The notes: a model not told the origin generated them from the sequence alone. A stretch of DNA of 64,000 bases from Phyto melanocephala (GCA_941918925.1 OW799233.1:76697797-76761796); one strand, 5' to 3'. Shown: positions 11,801-23,495, numbered from the stretch's first letter. Numbers and translations: made by a program.

Positions 11801-12157
11801 ATTCATATAAACTTATGCGAAAGATAGACAAGATTAAGGATATTGACCTATCCATACAACTTTGCTCCCACAAACAACAGCTTATACGAGACAAGATTTA
11901 TGAAAATCTTGAAAAGGCACATGAGCGAGGTGTAAAGGTATACAACACGCGAAGTAAGGATATAAAGTTTCAAAAGGGGCAACTCGTATTTAGACGTAAT
12001 TACAAGCAGAGTAACAAGGCTGAAGGATACAATGCTAGGACCTCGGCACATTAAATGTGTTGTTGGTGCTTCTGTGGGGAATTCTCTTTACGAACTGGTT
12101 GGATTGGACGGAAAGAGAATGGAAATATATCACGCAAAGGACATTTTTGTCGCCTAA
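8846..12157 (+). pseudogene. pol: Pol polyprotein (protease, RT, RNase H, integrase), interrupted
   Basis: Domains in order: protease with LALLDSGAGACC (Asp codon 9146); reverse transcriptase with LDARKVNARTIKDAYPLP, then YLDD at 10078-10089; RNase H with CDALTQGVGGVLF, the ELEC region and TDHASLRWL; integrase with a zinc-binding H-H-C-C region (CDTC near 11250) and a D-D-35-E set (Asp 11341, Asp 11521, Glu 11626). Breaks: stop at 8990, a 1-bp frameshift at about 9984 beside the YT-MPFG junction of RT, stops at 10663, 10951 and 11671, and a frameshift near 12030 before the C-terminal end at 12157. The catalytic residues themselves survive, so the breaks are nonsense and frameshift rather than active-site loss. 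Confidence 0.85.
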
Positions 12158-12317
12158 ATTAAATAAATGGATAGGCCCGGCAGGTATACATGATTCGTGG
12201 GTCGAGGCCACACAGGTTACATTGGCATAATAATCACTAAAAATACAAAAATAAAAAAACTGAAGTTTTTTTTACGCAACCGTTCCATGCTAAGGGTAGA
12301 ATCGACGTTTGCGAGCC

Positions 12318-14462
12318 TGTTGCGATTCCGAACACTGATCCGGGTGTAACTTCCTAGTTTAAAAAAAAGGAATAAAAAAAAAACACGGCAACACTATGAG
12401 AAGTTAGGAAGTGTTTGGAAGAAATCTTATTTGAAAGAAGAAAAAAAAAAAGGAATAAAATAAGAAAAAACAAGAGAAAACGGGGGAGACTACGTTAGAT
12501 CGTGCAAAAGTGAAGATAGCGGAAAAAAAGGCTGAAGACGTTGATAAGTTTCTCTTTGAATACAAAATAATTATTTAGTATAAGTGTATAAATATATAAG
12601 TATAAAAAGAAAAATTAAAATTTAATACAACAATATAAAGAAAAAAAAAAAGAACTATATAAGCAACAATTTACAATATAATAAACCTTGATCTATGGCT
12701 CTTCAACAACAACAAAAAAATCTTCAACAAGTTAAATAAAATCATGAGACGACATAATTTTTTTTGCAACCTCACATTACATTCCTCATCTTTATGATCC
12801 ATTTTTTTATATAGACAATACAATTTACCAAACCGCTAAAATAAAAAAAGAAGAAAAAAAAAAAAGGAAAAAAAAGACGAATTTACCTGCAATTGAATAT
12901 TTAATAAACAATAAAAAAAAAACAATAGGTGCGCAAAACATTATACATATGAATTTGAGTTTTATTGGATTCCTTACAGTAAAGACATTTGCAAGTCAAA
13001 AAGAGTAATACAATAATAGACGTACATACATTTAAATAAATTAGATTTTTTTTTTATTTTATTAAATCCTACATAATAATAAGCATATATGTAATTTATA
13101 TATAACTGTAGTAATTGAAATATGTTTTTATATAAAAAATAGCATGCAAAACGAAATAAGATAGTGAAGTAAAGAAAACTCGGAAGAAAGAAAATAAAAT
13201 AATTGTAAAAAAAAAAAAGGAAAAAAAAAAACAAAAAAAAAATCGTAGTGAAAAGTGAATTAACGAAAATAAAAGTAAATAATTTTTTTTATAAAAAGGA
13301 ACAAAAAGAAGAATATAAAATTGAGGAAAAGAATATATTTTAATTCAAGTAATATATTATTAATTTTCTTTGTATAGCCTCACACCGATTAATGCTGGCG
13401 CCAACATTGAGTACTAATGCAACAACAAATTAGTGGTGAGTTTATTGTAGTAAAAGTTGCCAACAAAATGACCCTTGTGACTTTGGTTGGTAGATAAAAA
13501 GGAAAACAAAAACTTGTGTTAGAATTTGTTCTTTTCGGCATAAGTATATAGTATGCTTTCGTTTTATATATTCTTTTTATGGTCAAAATATATATGTATA
13601 TATATATATACATATGTTTTCATATGTCAGTTTAGGTGACATATTTCTCTGTACATTTTACATTATCCAATTTTTTTTTTCTTTATCCTTTTTCTATCCT
13701 TTTTTTCCCTATTATTTTAATTATTACAATGATCCCTATTTAATTTTTTTATTATAAGCTAAACGATATGAATATTTATATAAATTGTGGTACTTATTTT
13801 TTATTATATATATTGTTTTTTTTTGCTATAAAAATTGGTTTATATTTAATTCATAATTAAGTTTCCCTTGTAATTTTATATAAGTAAATAAAACAAAAAA
13901 AAAGGAAAAAACGAATTGTGTTAATTACTTCAATTATTTTTATAGTGATTGAAATTGAATTTTTGCTAGATGTAAATTACATTCTTTCTTTCTTTTCTGG
14001 TTTTCAATAATTTTTTTTTGACCCAATGAGGGCTTAGGATATTGTATAAGGGGTGATGCTGGGATGTTATTGACGGGATAGTAAGGGGTGTTGGCACAGT
14101 GTTATGGACTAAAGACTTTCGGACATTTTTTTTTGGTGATTGGGAACCAATCTTAGTTATCTGGCCTTTGAGATGGTTCATGGCTGCTGATGCATGCATC
14201 ACAGAAGGGGAGGGTTAAGGCCATACCAAAGACGGACGGTAAGACTGATACACTTTTCGACAACAGGACAAACACAGAGACTTTACGTTAATATTCCTGA
14301 TTTTTTTTTTCTTATTTTCTTTGACACGAGAAAATTTTGTTATAGTGCTGTGAATATGTTCGAGGTGTAACCTAGCCCCTAAACCGACGAGCAATACCGG
14401 GATAATGCCACCGTGTCACCTACCAATTATCGACATATTCTTCGCTGAATAAAACTATAACA
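12318..14462 (+). repeat. 3' long terminal repeat
   Basis: It starts TGTTGCGATTCC and ends ACTATAACA, 2,145 bp, with AATAAA at 14448-14453. It aligns over its whole length with the 5' LTR. The 160 bp between pol and this LTR lack a convincing polypurine tract; AAGGGTAGAA at about 12292 is the only short candidate. Confidence 0.85.
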
Positions 14463-14709
14463 AAGTTATGCTCTATTAAAAATGGGAATTTAGGAAAATT
14501 TTGACCTAAGTAAAAAAAAATTATTTCTAAACATTATAAACAATTTATTTTTATGTACTAATGGCTAACAAATTTTAAAATTATACAAAACTTATTTCGT
14601 TTGAAAATCTTTTAAAAGCAAAATGTTATAGAAGTTTAAAAATCAAAATCTTACTAATAAATTTCCCGTTTTAGCAAAATGCTGAGAATGTATACTTTGA
14701 ATCACCCTG
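14463..14709 (+). repeat. Repeat D, right piece split by the LTR element
   Basis: It starts AAGTTATGCTCTATTAAAAA and ends GAATCACCCTG. It completes the D copy begun at 4326-4395. The terminal word CAGGGTGATTC (minus) also ends the D copies at 15201 and 56406, as expected of a terminal inverted repeat; the partner end was not identified. Confidence 0.7.
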
Positions 14710-14893
14710 TGGCCCTTAAAATTTAACCACCCTTTACAAAAGAATAGATAGATAAAAATATAATTTGGTTAAAAAATGTATTTTATATATTCAAATACTT
14801 ATTTTAAATATACTGATGCACATTTATTTTTAAATATTTTTAAATCTTAAACCTCTTAAGACTGTGGGTACACCTATATGTAAAGGGGTATAG
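14710..14893 (+). repeat. mariner end plus repeat E (copy 1)
   Basis: GGCCCTTAAAATTTAACCAC is the terminal repeat of the mariner relic family. It is followed by E, from CAAAAGAATAGATAGATAAA to ACTGTGGGTACACC. The same junction recurs at 15448-15625. Confidence 0.6.
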
Positions 14894-15201
14894 AGGAAAG
14901 TTTTATCTACGAAATAGTGCTAATTTGTTTTTGTTATCTTATGTTCTCCTGAAGTTATGCTCTATTAAAAATGGGAATTTAGGAAAATTTGGACCTAAAA
15001 AAAAAGAAAAATTATTTCTAAACATTAAAAAACTATTTATTTCCATTTACTAATGGCTAACATATTTTAAAATTATACAAAATTTACTTCGTTTGAAAAT
15101 CTTTTAAAAGCAAAAGGTTATAGAAGTTTAAAAATCAAAATCTTACTAATAAATTTCCCGTTTTAGCAAAATGCTAAGAATGTCTATTTTGAATCACCCT
15201 G
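14894..15201 (+). repeat. Repeat D, uninterrupted copy
   Basis: A continuous D copy from GAGGAAAGTTTTATCTACG to GAATCACCCTG. It is the uninterrupted counterpart of the copy split by the LTR element and reads TGTTCTCCTGAAGTTATG across the corresponding site (14946-14963). Noncoding. Confidence 0.7.
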
Positions 15202-15357
15202 TTCTCTGTAATATATGTGAAATAAAGTTTTGATTTTTGTCTCACGAGGTACACTAGTGTCTACATTCGAATGAACTTTAACGTTTTTCAATCGATGACC
15301 ACAAAAAAATGAGTTTTTTGCCGCCTTCTCGTCGAATGGTCCACTGTGCGGCGAACA
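15202..15357 (+). repeat. Solo end of the family Y-type element
   Basis: The stretch ends with CGCCTTCTCGTCGAATGG and TCCACTGTGCGGCGA, which also occurs at 63369-63400 beside the family Y relic. It therefore looks like one terminal repeat of that element, inserted in a mariner relic that resumes at 15358. Confidence 0.45.
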
Positions 15358-15640
15358 TTTGGCCGATATTTTATTTCATACAAATATTATCATTACAAAA
15401 AGATATGATAATAATTTCCTAAATAATTTGTGTTTTATTCAAAGTCACCATCGGTCCTTAAAATTTAACCACCCTTTACAAAAGAATAGATAGATAAAAA
15501 TATAATTTGACTAAAAAATGTATTTTAAATATTCAAATACATATTTTTAATCTACTGATGCACATTTTTTTTATATTTTTAAATCCTTAACCTCTTAAAA
15601 CTGTGGGAACAAATATGTATGTTTAGAGTTGGGCACAAAT
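15358..15640 (+). repeat. mariner relic 3' part plus repeat E (copy 2)
   Basis: From TTTGGCCGATATTTTATTTC to TTAACCACCCTTTA this matches the right end of the mariner relics at 4.0, 39.9 and 49.6 kb. Repeat E follows with CAAAAGAATAGATAGATAAA, as at 14737. Confidence 0.6.
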
Positions 15641-15868
15641 TGTTACTCTAGCTAATTTTTTGTCAACAACCTCGGTCAGTTTCGTTTTCACGAACCCTCA
15701 TAAAAAATCCCTTGCGGGATGGAAAAGGTTGTTAGCATGCCATCTAGTGGTTGTTAGTAGAGTCATCTACTGTTTTATCTTGTATTTAGCTGCAGTGCAA
15801 TAGATGGCGCTGTGTAAGATGAGTAAATGCCAATGAATATGACTAATATATTTTTATAACAAAATTTA
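15641..15868. other. Spacer with no gene seen
   Basis: Mixed-composition sequence. It contains CATCTAGTGG near 15740 and AATAGATGGCGCTGTG near 15798, possibly short inverted words of a decayed element, but the pair is too short to call. Confidence 0.3.
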
Positions 15869-16489
15869 AAGAAAAAAGTGGGCGTGGCACATTTATTTTC
15901 CGTTATAACTAAGATTTTGATAAAAAAGCCATGTTTGCAAAATTTCAGAATCGTACATATAGTTTTGTCATTTTTATTACGTTTTAAATTTGAAATATAC
16001 ACTGAGCGGTATAAATTTTCGTACATTTTGATCTATAACTTCTTTTTTAAAGCATAGATTTAAGCAATTTTTGGGGAGAAATATTCTTTTGACTCCGGAA
16101 ATATATATTCGAAGTTTCATGTCTCTAGGGTTATGCGTATGGCCACAATTCCATTTTATTCGATGTTAGCAGGACACGGTTTTTTCGACCTACGCTTGCT
16201 TTACGATCTATAACTCTCTTCCTAATATTCCGCTTTAGCCCATTTTCAATACCAAACAAACCTTGTCTATAAGAAAGATTCTGGCACAATTTGAGCCCCC
16301 TAGCTTTTTCGGCGCGACCTGTATCGTGCTTTCATTAGACGGACGGACGGACATAGCTAGATCGTCATAAAATCAAACCTTGATTCACTTTATATACTTT
16401 ATGGGGTCTAAAATGGATATTTCGATGTGTTACAAACGGAATGACAAAATGAATATGCCCCCACCATTTTTTTGGTGGCGGGTATAAAA
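15869..16489 (+). repeat. Repeat B, 3' part
   Basis: It runs from GTGGGCGTGGCACATTTA through ACACTGAGCGGTATAAATTT to CATTTTTTTGGTGGCGGGTA. It matches the last ~600 bp of the full copy at 48971-51177. The rest is missing. The short frames on either strand are chance. Confidence 0.7.
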
Positions 16490-17715
16490 ACAAGTAACAG
16501 TGCTATATTCGGCCATGCCGAATCTTATATACCATTCACAATGTGTAGTCAGGCAATAACAATTGTTTGTATCACCATTCATCTCATACGAAATACGAAC
16601 ATACATATAAAAAACATACATATAAAAACATACCATTGTAAAATTATAATTGAGTGTAGTATGTATGTTTCTAAAAAAAATTACAAAAATAATATAAAAA
16701 ACAAAAAAAAAACAATAAAAAAATTACGAAAAAAATTAAAAAAAATTTTTTTTTTTTAATTAACAAAAACAAGTAAGAGTGCTATATTCGGCCGTGCCGA
16801 ATCTTATATACCCTTCACAACGTGCAGTCGTGCAAAAACAATTGTTTGTATCAGCATTCATCTCATACGAAATACGTACATACATATAAAAAACATACAT
16901 ATAAAAACATACCATTGTAAAATTATAATTGAGTGTAGTATGTATGTTTCTAAAAAAAAATTACAAAAATAATATATAAAAAACAAAAAAAAATTTTTTA
17001 AAAAAATTAAAAAAAAAGTAAGAGTGATATATTCGGCCTTGCCGAATCTTATATACCCTTCACAACGTGTAGTCATGCAATAACAAGTGTTTGTATCACC
17101 ATTCATCTCATACAAAATACTTATGTATGTCCATACATGTAAAAAACATACCAAAAAAAAATTAAAAAAAAAATAATAAAACAATTTAAAAAAAAATTAA
17201 AAAAAACATTTTTTTAAAAAAATTTAAAAAAAAATATATAAAAACAAATAATAAAATATAAATAATATATTTAATAAACTAAAATAAAATTTTTTTGGCT
17301 CAGCTGGAATTCGATGCCACGTTTACTTTAACCAGTATGTAAGTAGGTTGTTGTTGTAATTGTGAAAAAAACGAGGTGGTCGTAGTTTTTTGCTCATATC
17401 TCAGAAAGTTATGGGGCGATTGTGCTAAATTTCAATAGCGATTCATTCCTGGCTATTTCCAAGAGATTGATTTCATATAGAGATCTGAGGAACATATAGT
17501 TGCTTCTAAAAGTTGATTTCAACCAACGCACGGACAAACGGTCAGGGCTTAATCGACTCCTCTATTAATAAGCTTTCAAAAAATATATACTTTATGGGGT
17601 CGGAAATGAAAATTGTAGAAATTACAAACGGTATGACAAAGCTATATATTCCCTTGTGCGGCACAGGTGAAGGGTATAACAAACAATTTACAGCACACTC
17701 AAAAATCTATACCCA
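16490..17715 (+). repeat. Repeat A cluster, three hairpin ends and one full end
   Basis: Hairpin cores lie at about 16510, 16787 and 17031, each preceded by a variant of ACAAGTAAGAGTGCTAT and followed by CTTATATACC. A/T-rich tracts separate them. From about 17296 the GGCTCAGCTGGAATTCGATG block and the right-hand half follow, ending GAAGGGTATAA near 17680. The succession looks like repeated insertion or local duplication of A. Confidence 0.75.
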
Positions 17716-17880
17716 ATAAAGGGTTATCACAAATTATGGTATCAGTATTTATAATATCTCCTTGAGCCCTTTTATTTTATTCAAGAAGTGTTTGCGATAG
17801 CGGACACATCATTTTATCCCTACCTACAGGATTATAGTCATTCAGCTTACAAGTTGGAATACATTTTCAAGCTTTAAGAA
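17716..17880. other. Short spacer
   Basis: No gene or recognisable repeat between two repeat A copies. Confidence 0.35.
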
Positions 17881-19495
17881 AAACAAGTAAGAGCGCTATA
17901 TTCGGCCGTGCCGAATCTTATATACCCTTCACAACGTGTAGTCATGCAATAACAGTAGTTTGTGTCACCATTCATCCCATATGAAATACGTACATACATA
18001 TAAAAACATACATATATAAAAACATCCCATTGTAAAATTATAAATTCACGTATGTATGTTAAAAAACAAAAAAAAAAATATTAAAAAAAAAAATTAAAAA
18101 AAAAAATTTTAAAAAAATTAAAAAAAAAAAATTAAAAAAAAAATTTTAAAAAAATAATTAAAATATATATAATTAATATAAAACAAAAAAAAAAATTGAA
18201 AAAAAAAATAATAAAAAAATATAAAAAATATATTAAATAAAAAATAAAAAAAAAATTAAAAAAAAAAAACAAGTAAGAGCGCTATATTCGGCCGTGCCGA
18301 ATCTTATATACCCTTCACAACGTGTAGTCATGCAATAACAGTAGTTTGTGTCACCATTCATCCCATATGAAATACGTACATACATATAAAAAATATACAT
18401 ATATAAAAAACATCCCATTGTAAAATTATAAATTTACGTATGTATGTTAAAAAAAAAATAAAAAAAAAATTTAAAAAAAAAATTTTAAAAATATTAAAAA
18501 AAAAAAATTTAAAAAAAAAAATTTAAAAAAAATAATTAAAATATATATAATTAATATAAAACAAAAAAAAATTTAAAAAAAAATAATAAAAATATAAAAA
18601 ATATATTAAATAAAAAATAAAAAAAAAAATTAAAAAAAAAATTTTTTAAATATAAAAAAAATTTTTTTTTGGCTCAGCTGGGATTCGATGCCACGTTTTC
18701 TCTAACCAGTATACACGTTTGTATGTATGTATGTTGTTGTTGTAATGTTGTTTTTGTGAAAAAAAATCGAGGTTGTTTATGTACCGATGTTTCTGATTTT
18801 CAATAGCGATCTACTCCCGAATATTTCTGATATTTTAATACCTCACCCGGGTCCAAGCGGTGTCGGGGGGCTTCAAAAAGTTGATTTCGACATACACACG
18901 GACAGACGGACAGACTGACAGAGCTTAATCGACTTCCCTATTCATAAGCTTTCAGAAAATATATACTTTATGGGGTCGGAAATGAAAATTGTAGAAATTT
19001 CACACGGAATGACAAACCTATGTATACCCTTTTTCACTGTGTGAAGGGTATAATAAAAAAAAAAAAAATTTTTGGCTCAGCTGGGATTCGATGCCACGTT
19101 TTCTCTAACCAGTATACACGTTTGTATGTATGCATGTTGTTGTTGTAATGTTGTTTTTGTGAAAAAAAAATCGAGGTGGTCGTGGGTTTTTGCTCATATC
19201 TCAGTTGTTTATGAACCGATGTTTCTGAATTTCAATACCGTTCTACTCCCGAATATTTCTAATATTTTAATACCACACCCGGGTCCAGGGGAAGTCGGGG
19301 GGCTTCAAAAAGTTGATTTCAACATACACACGGACAGACGGTCAGACGGACAGACTGACAGAGCTTAATCGATTCCCCTATTCATAAGCTTTCAGAAAAT
19401 ATATACTTTATGGGGTCGGAAATGAAAATTGTAGAAATTTCACACGGAATGACAAACCTATATATACCGTTTTTCACTGTGTGAAGGGTATAATG
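17881..19495 (+). repeat. Repeat A cluster, two hairpin ends and two right ends
   Basis: Hairpin cores lie near 17901 and 18289; the two left parts are near-identical over more than 200 bp. Right halves run 18660-19055 and 19073-19495, each from GGCTCAGCTGGGATTCGATG to GTGTGAAGGGTATAAT. The order left-left-right-right suggests partial tandem duplication. Long runs of A and T fill the middle. Confidence 0.75.
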
Positions 19496-20590
19496 AGCAA
19501 GAAACACATAAAATTTTTATGTAAAAACAATCCGAATTCATTTTGTTATGTGTGCGGCCCATATATCACCGAGAAAAAAAGTGCGAAAGTGCTTCTTAAC
19601 TTCATTGCAAAAGTCATATGAAGGTTGTAAAATATTTATCCGCACAATTGAAACCAACATTGGACACCGAGTACTATATGCCTTCTACGTCGATTGAATT
19701 TATCTGTGAGGTCTTCTAACGCAAGGTAAGTACTTTTCGCCTTTAGTTACATCCTTTAGTTGTAGTCAAATCGTGAACCATTTCCATTTATTTTTATTTT
19801 ACTGACGTCACTTGGAAATTTCAAAGCCTAAGCTATGGAGAGAAGCAGCGAGCCACGAATCCGATTGTTATTTTTGCTTAAGTAGAAAAACCAGTTTCGG
19901 AAAACATATGCAATGGTCTTACCCCACGAGGTCTGCTGATGGGTTTACACTTGCAGTTCTACATACACAAGACATTTAACCTGCTCAAGATTGTGGTCCA
20001 AGCTATAGTCAAGTGCTTTCATCTTCACCAGGACACTCAACCCTAAGTATGCGATACCAATAAAATAGTTCAGATCTAGCGCTACCATCTACATCTGATA
20101 ATGACGAGTTCATCCTACACAAAAATTCGTTGCCGAGACCATGGAACCAATACCACCTTAATGATGTAATTAGACACCTTAGATTGTCAAAAAGATCTTC
20201 TTAATTGCTTGCGTCCCGGACGAAAGAATCAAATCTCATAACTAGAAACTAAAGTTAATACTTTAGTTTCTCGTACTCGAGAAGCAAGCTTAGTTTATTA
20301 TTTTATTATTGCACAAATATTTATTTCTGGTTTAATGACTGCCATGGGTTTACAGAGATACAATTCAAACGAATGGCGTTTGTTTATCGACTCATAAAAA
20401 CCCAGCTTGAAGTGTGTCGTTTTGCATAATGGAAATAAATTTCGCTTCTTGCCGATCACAATCACTTAGATCGTATACACGAATCCTACTATGTAACGCA
20501 TTTTTGATGTGAAAATTTGTGCCATTTGTGCGGGTAAAGTTTTTTGTGTGTGCTGAAAATTGATTGTTATTCTCAAGAATCATAAAATCT
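19494..20590 (+). pseudogene. Family X: relic of an unnamed arthropod repeat-borne protein
   Basis: Broken frames, all plus strand and in a consistent order, read: MSKKHIKFLCKNN with CYVCG (ATG at 19494); WREAASHESDCYFCL near 19832-19880; LNDVIRHLRLSKRSS and LLASR near 20157-20212; and AMGLQRYNSNEWRLFIDS near 20340-20395, followed by VVLHNGNKF near 20418-20445. I recall this order (Cys-pair zinc-binding start, DCYFC, LGLSK-type helix, WRLFID, LHNG) from large uncharacterised protein families that multiply in arthropod genomes, probably transposon-encoded. I cannot name it. Stops and frameshifts separate every block, and the 3' part is cut off by the LTR fragment at about 20.6 kb. Confidence 0.5.
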
Positions 20591-20609
20591 ATTAAGGAAT
20601 TGTATGCAA

Positions 20610-21083
20610 AAAATGATTCGTGAGTCGCCCAAAGAATAAGATCGGTAACGGTGAAGTGGCGAACTCACTCGGTGAACGGGATCGGTTACGGTGCTGATTC
20701 GTGAGTCGCCCGATTAATAAGATCGGTAGTGGTGAAGTGGCGAACTCACTCGGTGAACGGGGTCGGTGATATGATTATAGCTAGTACTTACAATATTACA
20801 ATTTCCTTATCTATACGCTTCTTACAATATTACAATCGTCTTATCTCTACGATTCTTATGATACTACAATCACTTTATATCTACGATTCCTACGATACTA
20901 CAATCGTCTTTATCGATACTACAATCACCTTATATCTAACTTAACGAAACAGTCAGCTGAAGCCGCTGTGATCCTAACAGTCAGTCGAAGCCGCTGTATC
21001 TAAAACAGTCAGCCGAAGCCGCTGTGGTTCTAGCAGTCAGCTGAAACCGCTGTGTCCGAAACAGTCAGCTGAAGCCGCTTTTG
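20610..21083 (-). repeat. Partial LTR with tandem subrepeats (3' side)
   Basis: An ~80-bp unit beginning GATTCGTGAGTCGCCC is repeated at 20617 and 20696. Variants of ACGATTCTTACGATACTACA follow, and then five copies of AACAGTCAGCTGAAGCCGCT spaced ~30 bp (20946-21080). The same components recur at 21719-21956, so I read the two blocks as the LTRs of one element on the minus strand. Confidence 0.55.
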
Positions 21084-21084
21084 T

Positions 21085-21413
21085 CTTCTATTGTAGAATG
21101 CCTGTGCCAACAAGGCAAGATATCGCGGAGGGAGGAACAATTTTTTTATTTCCTCTCTAAAATCTCGCCATGTACGGACCTCATCCTCGCGTTTGAAGTG
21201 AAGATGTTCAGTCAACTGCTAAAGTAAATGCTCCACGGTAAATCCAACCGTGGCCTTACCAACATTCTTACACTGTTCGATCAATTGTTCTTTTCGTAAC
21301 AGGTAAATCCAGCTGACAGATCCTTGGCTTGAGTTCCGAATGGTGGACGGATTATCACATTTGCTACTTTCGTTATTACGGGTCGTTTCTTCGTTGTTGG
21401 CGACGGCTTCCAT
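21085..21413 (-). pseudogene. gag: Gag N-terminal fragment of an LTR element
   Basis: The minus-strand frame starts at the ATG at 21413 (MEAVANNEETTRNN), reads WIYLLRKEQLIEQC, stops near 21219, and continues in a second frame as EDEVRTWRDFREEIKKLFLP. That last block is the WxxF...FLPP pattern of a Ty3/gypsy-type capsid core. Only ~110 residues remain; the frame then runs into the LTR-like repeats. All of pol is missing. Confidence 0.55.
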
Positions 21414-21459
21414 CTTTTCGCATTGCGACTTTAAATCGGGTGCCTGCTCGGGCGCCGTT

Positions 21460-21956
21460 TGTAACGTGGTTTTGTCAAAGGCTGAGGTAGTTCAGTCGTG
21501 TGCAAGGTCAACTTATGGATCACGAACCATAAGTATAATGAAAGAGCAATTATTTACCCTTATTCACGGTTGACAATAGAATTCACTTTATTTATACGTT
21601 CCGATTTATAACAAAATATTAAGTACAACGATCAATTGGTGGCAATGATGATATGTCGGGAGTTGTTGGGTGAGCTGGATCGGCGATGGCTAGAATTGTT
21701 CAGCAGCAAGAATAGTTAACGTAAAGTGGCGAACTCACTCGGTGAACGGTGTCGGTGATATGATTATAGCTACGATTCCTACGATTTATCTCTACGATTC
21801 TTACGATACTGCAATCACCTTCTATCTTACTTAACGAAACAGTCAGCCGAAGCCGCTGTGTACGAAACAGTCAGTCGAAACCGCTGTGTACGAAAGAGTC
21901 AGCCGAAGCCGCAGTGATTCTAACAATCAGCCGAAGCCGCTGTGTGAAGTGGCACT
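21460..21956 (-). repeat. LTR with tandem subrepeats (5' side)
   Basis: On the minus strand it ends CCACGTTACA, followed by a primer-site-like GGCGCCCGAGCAGG (about 21446-21458). Its outer half carries four copies of AGTCAGCCGAAGCCGCTGTG (21840-21956) and shares GGCGAACTCACTCGGTGAAC with the other block. Confidence 0.55.
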
Positions 21957-22289
21957 CAAATATTAATTCGAGGACCTGGGTTGATATTACTTTCGTTACA
22001 CCAATTTGGGCAAATTCTTGTCTTGTCTGAACCGCCCCTACTATATGCTAACTTAGAATACTTATACGTATCGATGCATAAACCAAATAAGAATTCTAAG
22101 TAAAAACAGAAACCAAAAGGGCATCAAGGGTGTTCAATATAACCCGTAATAGTAAGAGTATTCCTATCATATTTTAACCTACTATACGTATTACATAAAT
22201 TTTCTTATGACTATTATTATTATATTATTTTATATATATTATACATATATTATGGTTACCCAGTTACCAGGTCACAACACATTCAAATA
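21957..22289. other. Spacer, no gene seen
   Basis: Unassigned sequence, A/T-rich towards the right. Confidence 0.35.
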
Positions 22290-23300
22290 TCCATTTTAGA
22301 TCCCATAAAGTATATATATTTTGAATCCGGGTTTTATTTTATGACGATCTAGCTATGTCCGTCCGCCTGTTGAAAGCACGATAGAGGTCGGACCAAAAAA
22401 GCTAGGGGGCTCAAATTTTGATAGAATATTTCTTATACACAAGGTTTGTTCGAAGATGGACTAAATCGGAATATAAGTTCAAAAAAACCGTGTCCTTCCG
22501 ACATCGAATAAAATGCAATTGTGTTCAAACACATTAACGTAGAGTCATGAAACTTCGAATATATATTTCTTGAGTAATAACAATATTTATCCCCAATTAA
22601 ATCTATGCATTAGGAAACGAGTTATAGATTAAAATATACGAAAATTTATACCGCACAGTGTATTTTTTGGTACATTTAAAATTTAATACCTAATAAAACT
22701 GACAAAATTAAATGTACGATTCTGAAAATTTGCAAAGGCTTTGTTCTAACAGAAAATAAATGTGACACGCCCCCCTCCTATATAACGCTTCATCTCAAAT
22801 TTTTAGTAGTTTTTCTATGAATAAAGATTTTGGAATAATAAAGGACAATATTGAATTATCTAAGTTGTATTTATTAGCAGAAACAACTTCGACACGCCTA
22901 CTATAATGCCCACTTTTCACGTTATCTACTGTTAATGAAATTAAAAAGCCCATAAAACCGACAAAATTAGAGTTACGATGATGAAATTTTCTACATATAT
23001 CCTTTTAGTCAATGTCATTGTTAAACCAGAAAATTTAGGTGACACGCCTACTTTAACGCCTAACTCCCATATAACGGCTTATCTTAAATTCATATAATTT
23101 CTGTATGGACAAAGTTTTTGAAAGAATAAAAGACTATATTGAAATATCTCAGTTTCATTTATTAGAATTAACTATATTGGCACACTTAATTTAACGCCCA
23201 CTTCCATTAGAAGACTAAATTTACGAAAACATTTTACTAGCATATCGAAGTTATACAAAGAAAGTAATACATGTTTTAGTATAACGGGATTATTCCAAAG
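22290..23300 (-). repeat. Repeat B copy lacking the mariner relic
   Basis: Minus-strand B from the CCCATAAAGTATATATATTT end near 22302 to GGAATAATCCCGTTATACT near 23290. At 23254-23255 it reads GAAGTTATACAAAGAAAGTA, the uninterrupted form of the site that holds the mariner relic in the other copies. The hairpin end is missing. Confidence 0.7.
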
Positions 23301-23344
23301 CGATAACTGTTAAAAAAAAGGTTTTTTCCAAACAATTTTTCTAT

Positions 23345-23495
23345 GAGAAGAACATTAACTACTCAATTTTATGTATGTATATCAAACAAAAAACTAAAAT
23401 TTTTTTAAAATGAGATAGATCACGAAAGGAAGGATCGAAAGGAATCAATCGATTTTTATGACCGATATCTTATTCAATTTCTATTAAAATTTGCC
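23345..23495 (+). repeat. Diverged repeat shared with 3232-3402
   Basis: Matches the minus strand of 3232-3402 in the order ACTACTCAATTT, TATATCAAACA, GAAAGGAATCA, GATATCTTATT. Noncoding. Confidence 0.5.

Larger units (their letters stand above)
4396..14462 (+). mobile_element. Osvaldo/Ulysses-like Ty3/gypsy LTR retrotransposon, complete but disabled
   Basis: A 10,067-bp element with two long terminal repeats (4396-6550 and 12318-14462), a primer-binding site at 6553, gag (7185-8852) and pol (8846-12157). There is no env frame. The unusually long LTRs (~2.15 kb), the tRNA-Lys-type primer site and the total length fit the Osvaldo/Ulysses clade known from Drosophila; the clade call is inference from structure. 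The two LTRs look very similar, differing mainly in A-run lengths, an ~11-bp insertion and scattered substitutions, so insertion is fairly recent. Even so, gag and pol contain several stops and two frameshifts, and the copy cannot be autonomous. Confidence 0.85.

Noticed and set aside
16472..19368. Several 60-100 codon frames in the 16-19 kb region and their copies at 33.3, 47.9, 48.5, 55.4 and 61.0 kb
   Set aside because: All fall in repeat A, recur with the repeat in different truncations, and have no conserved frame or domain.
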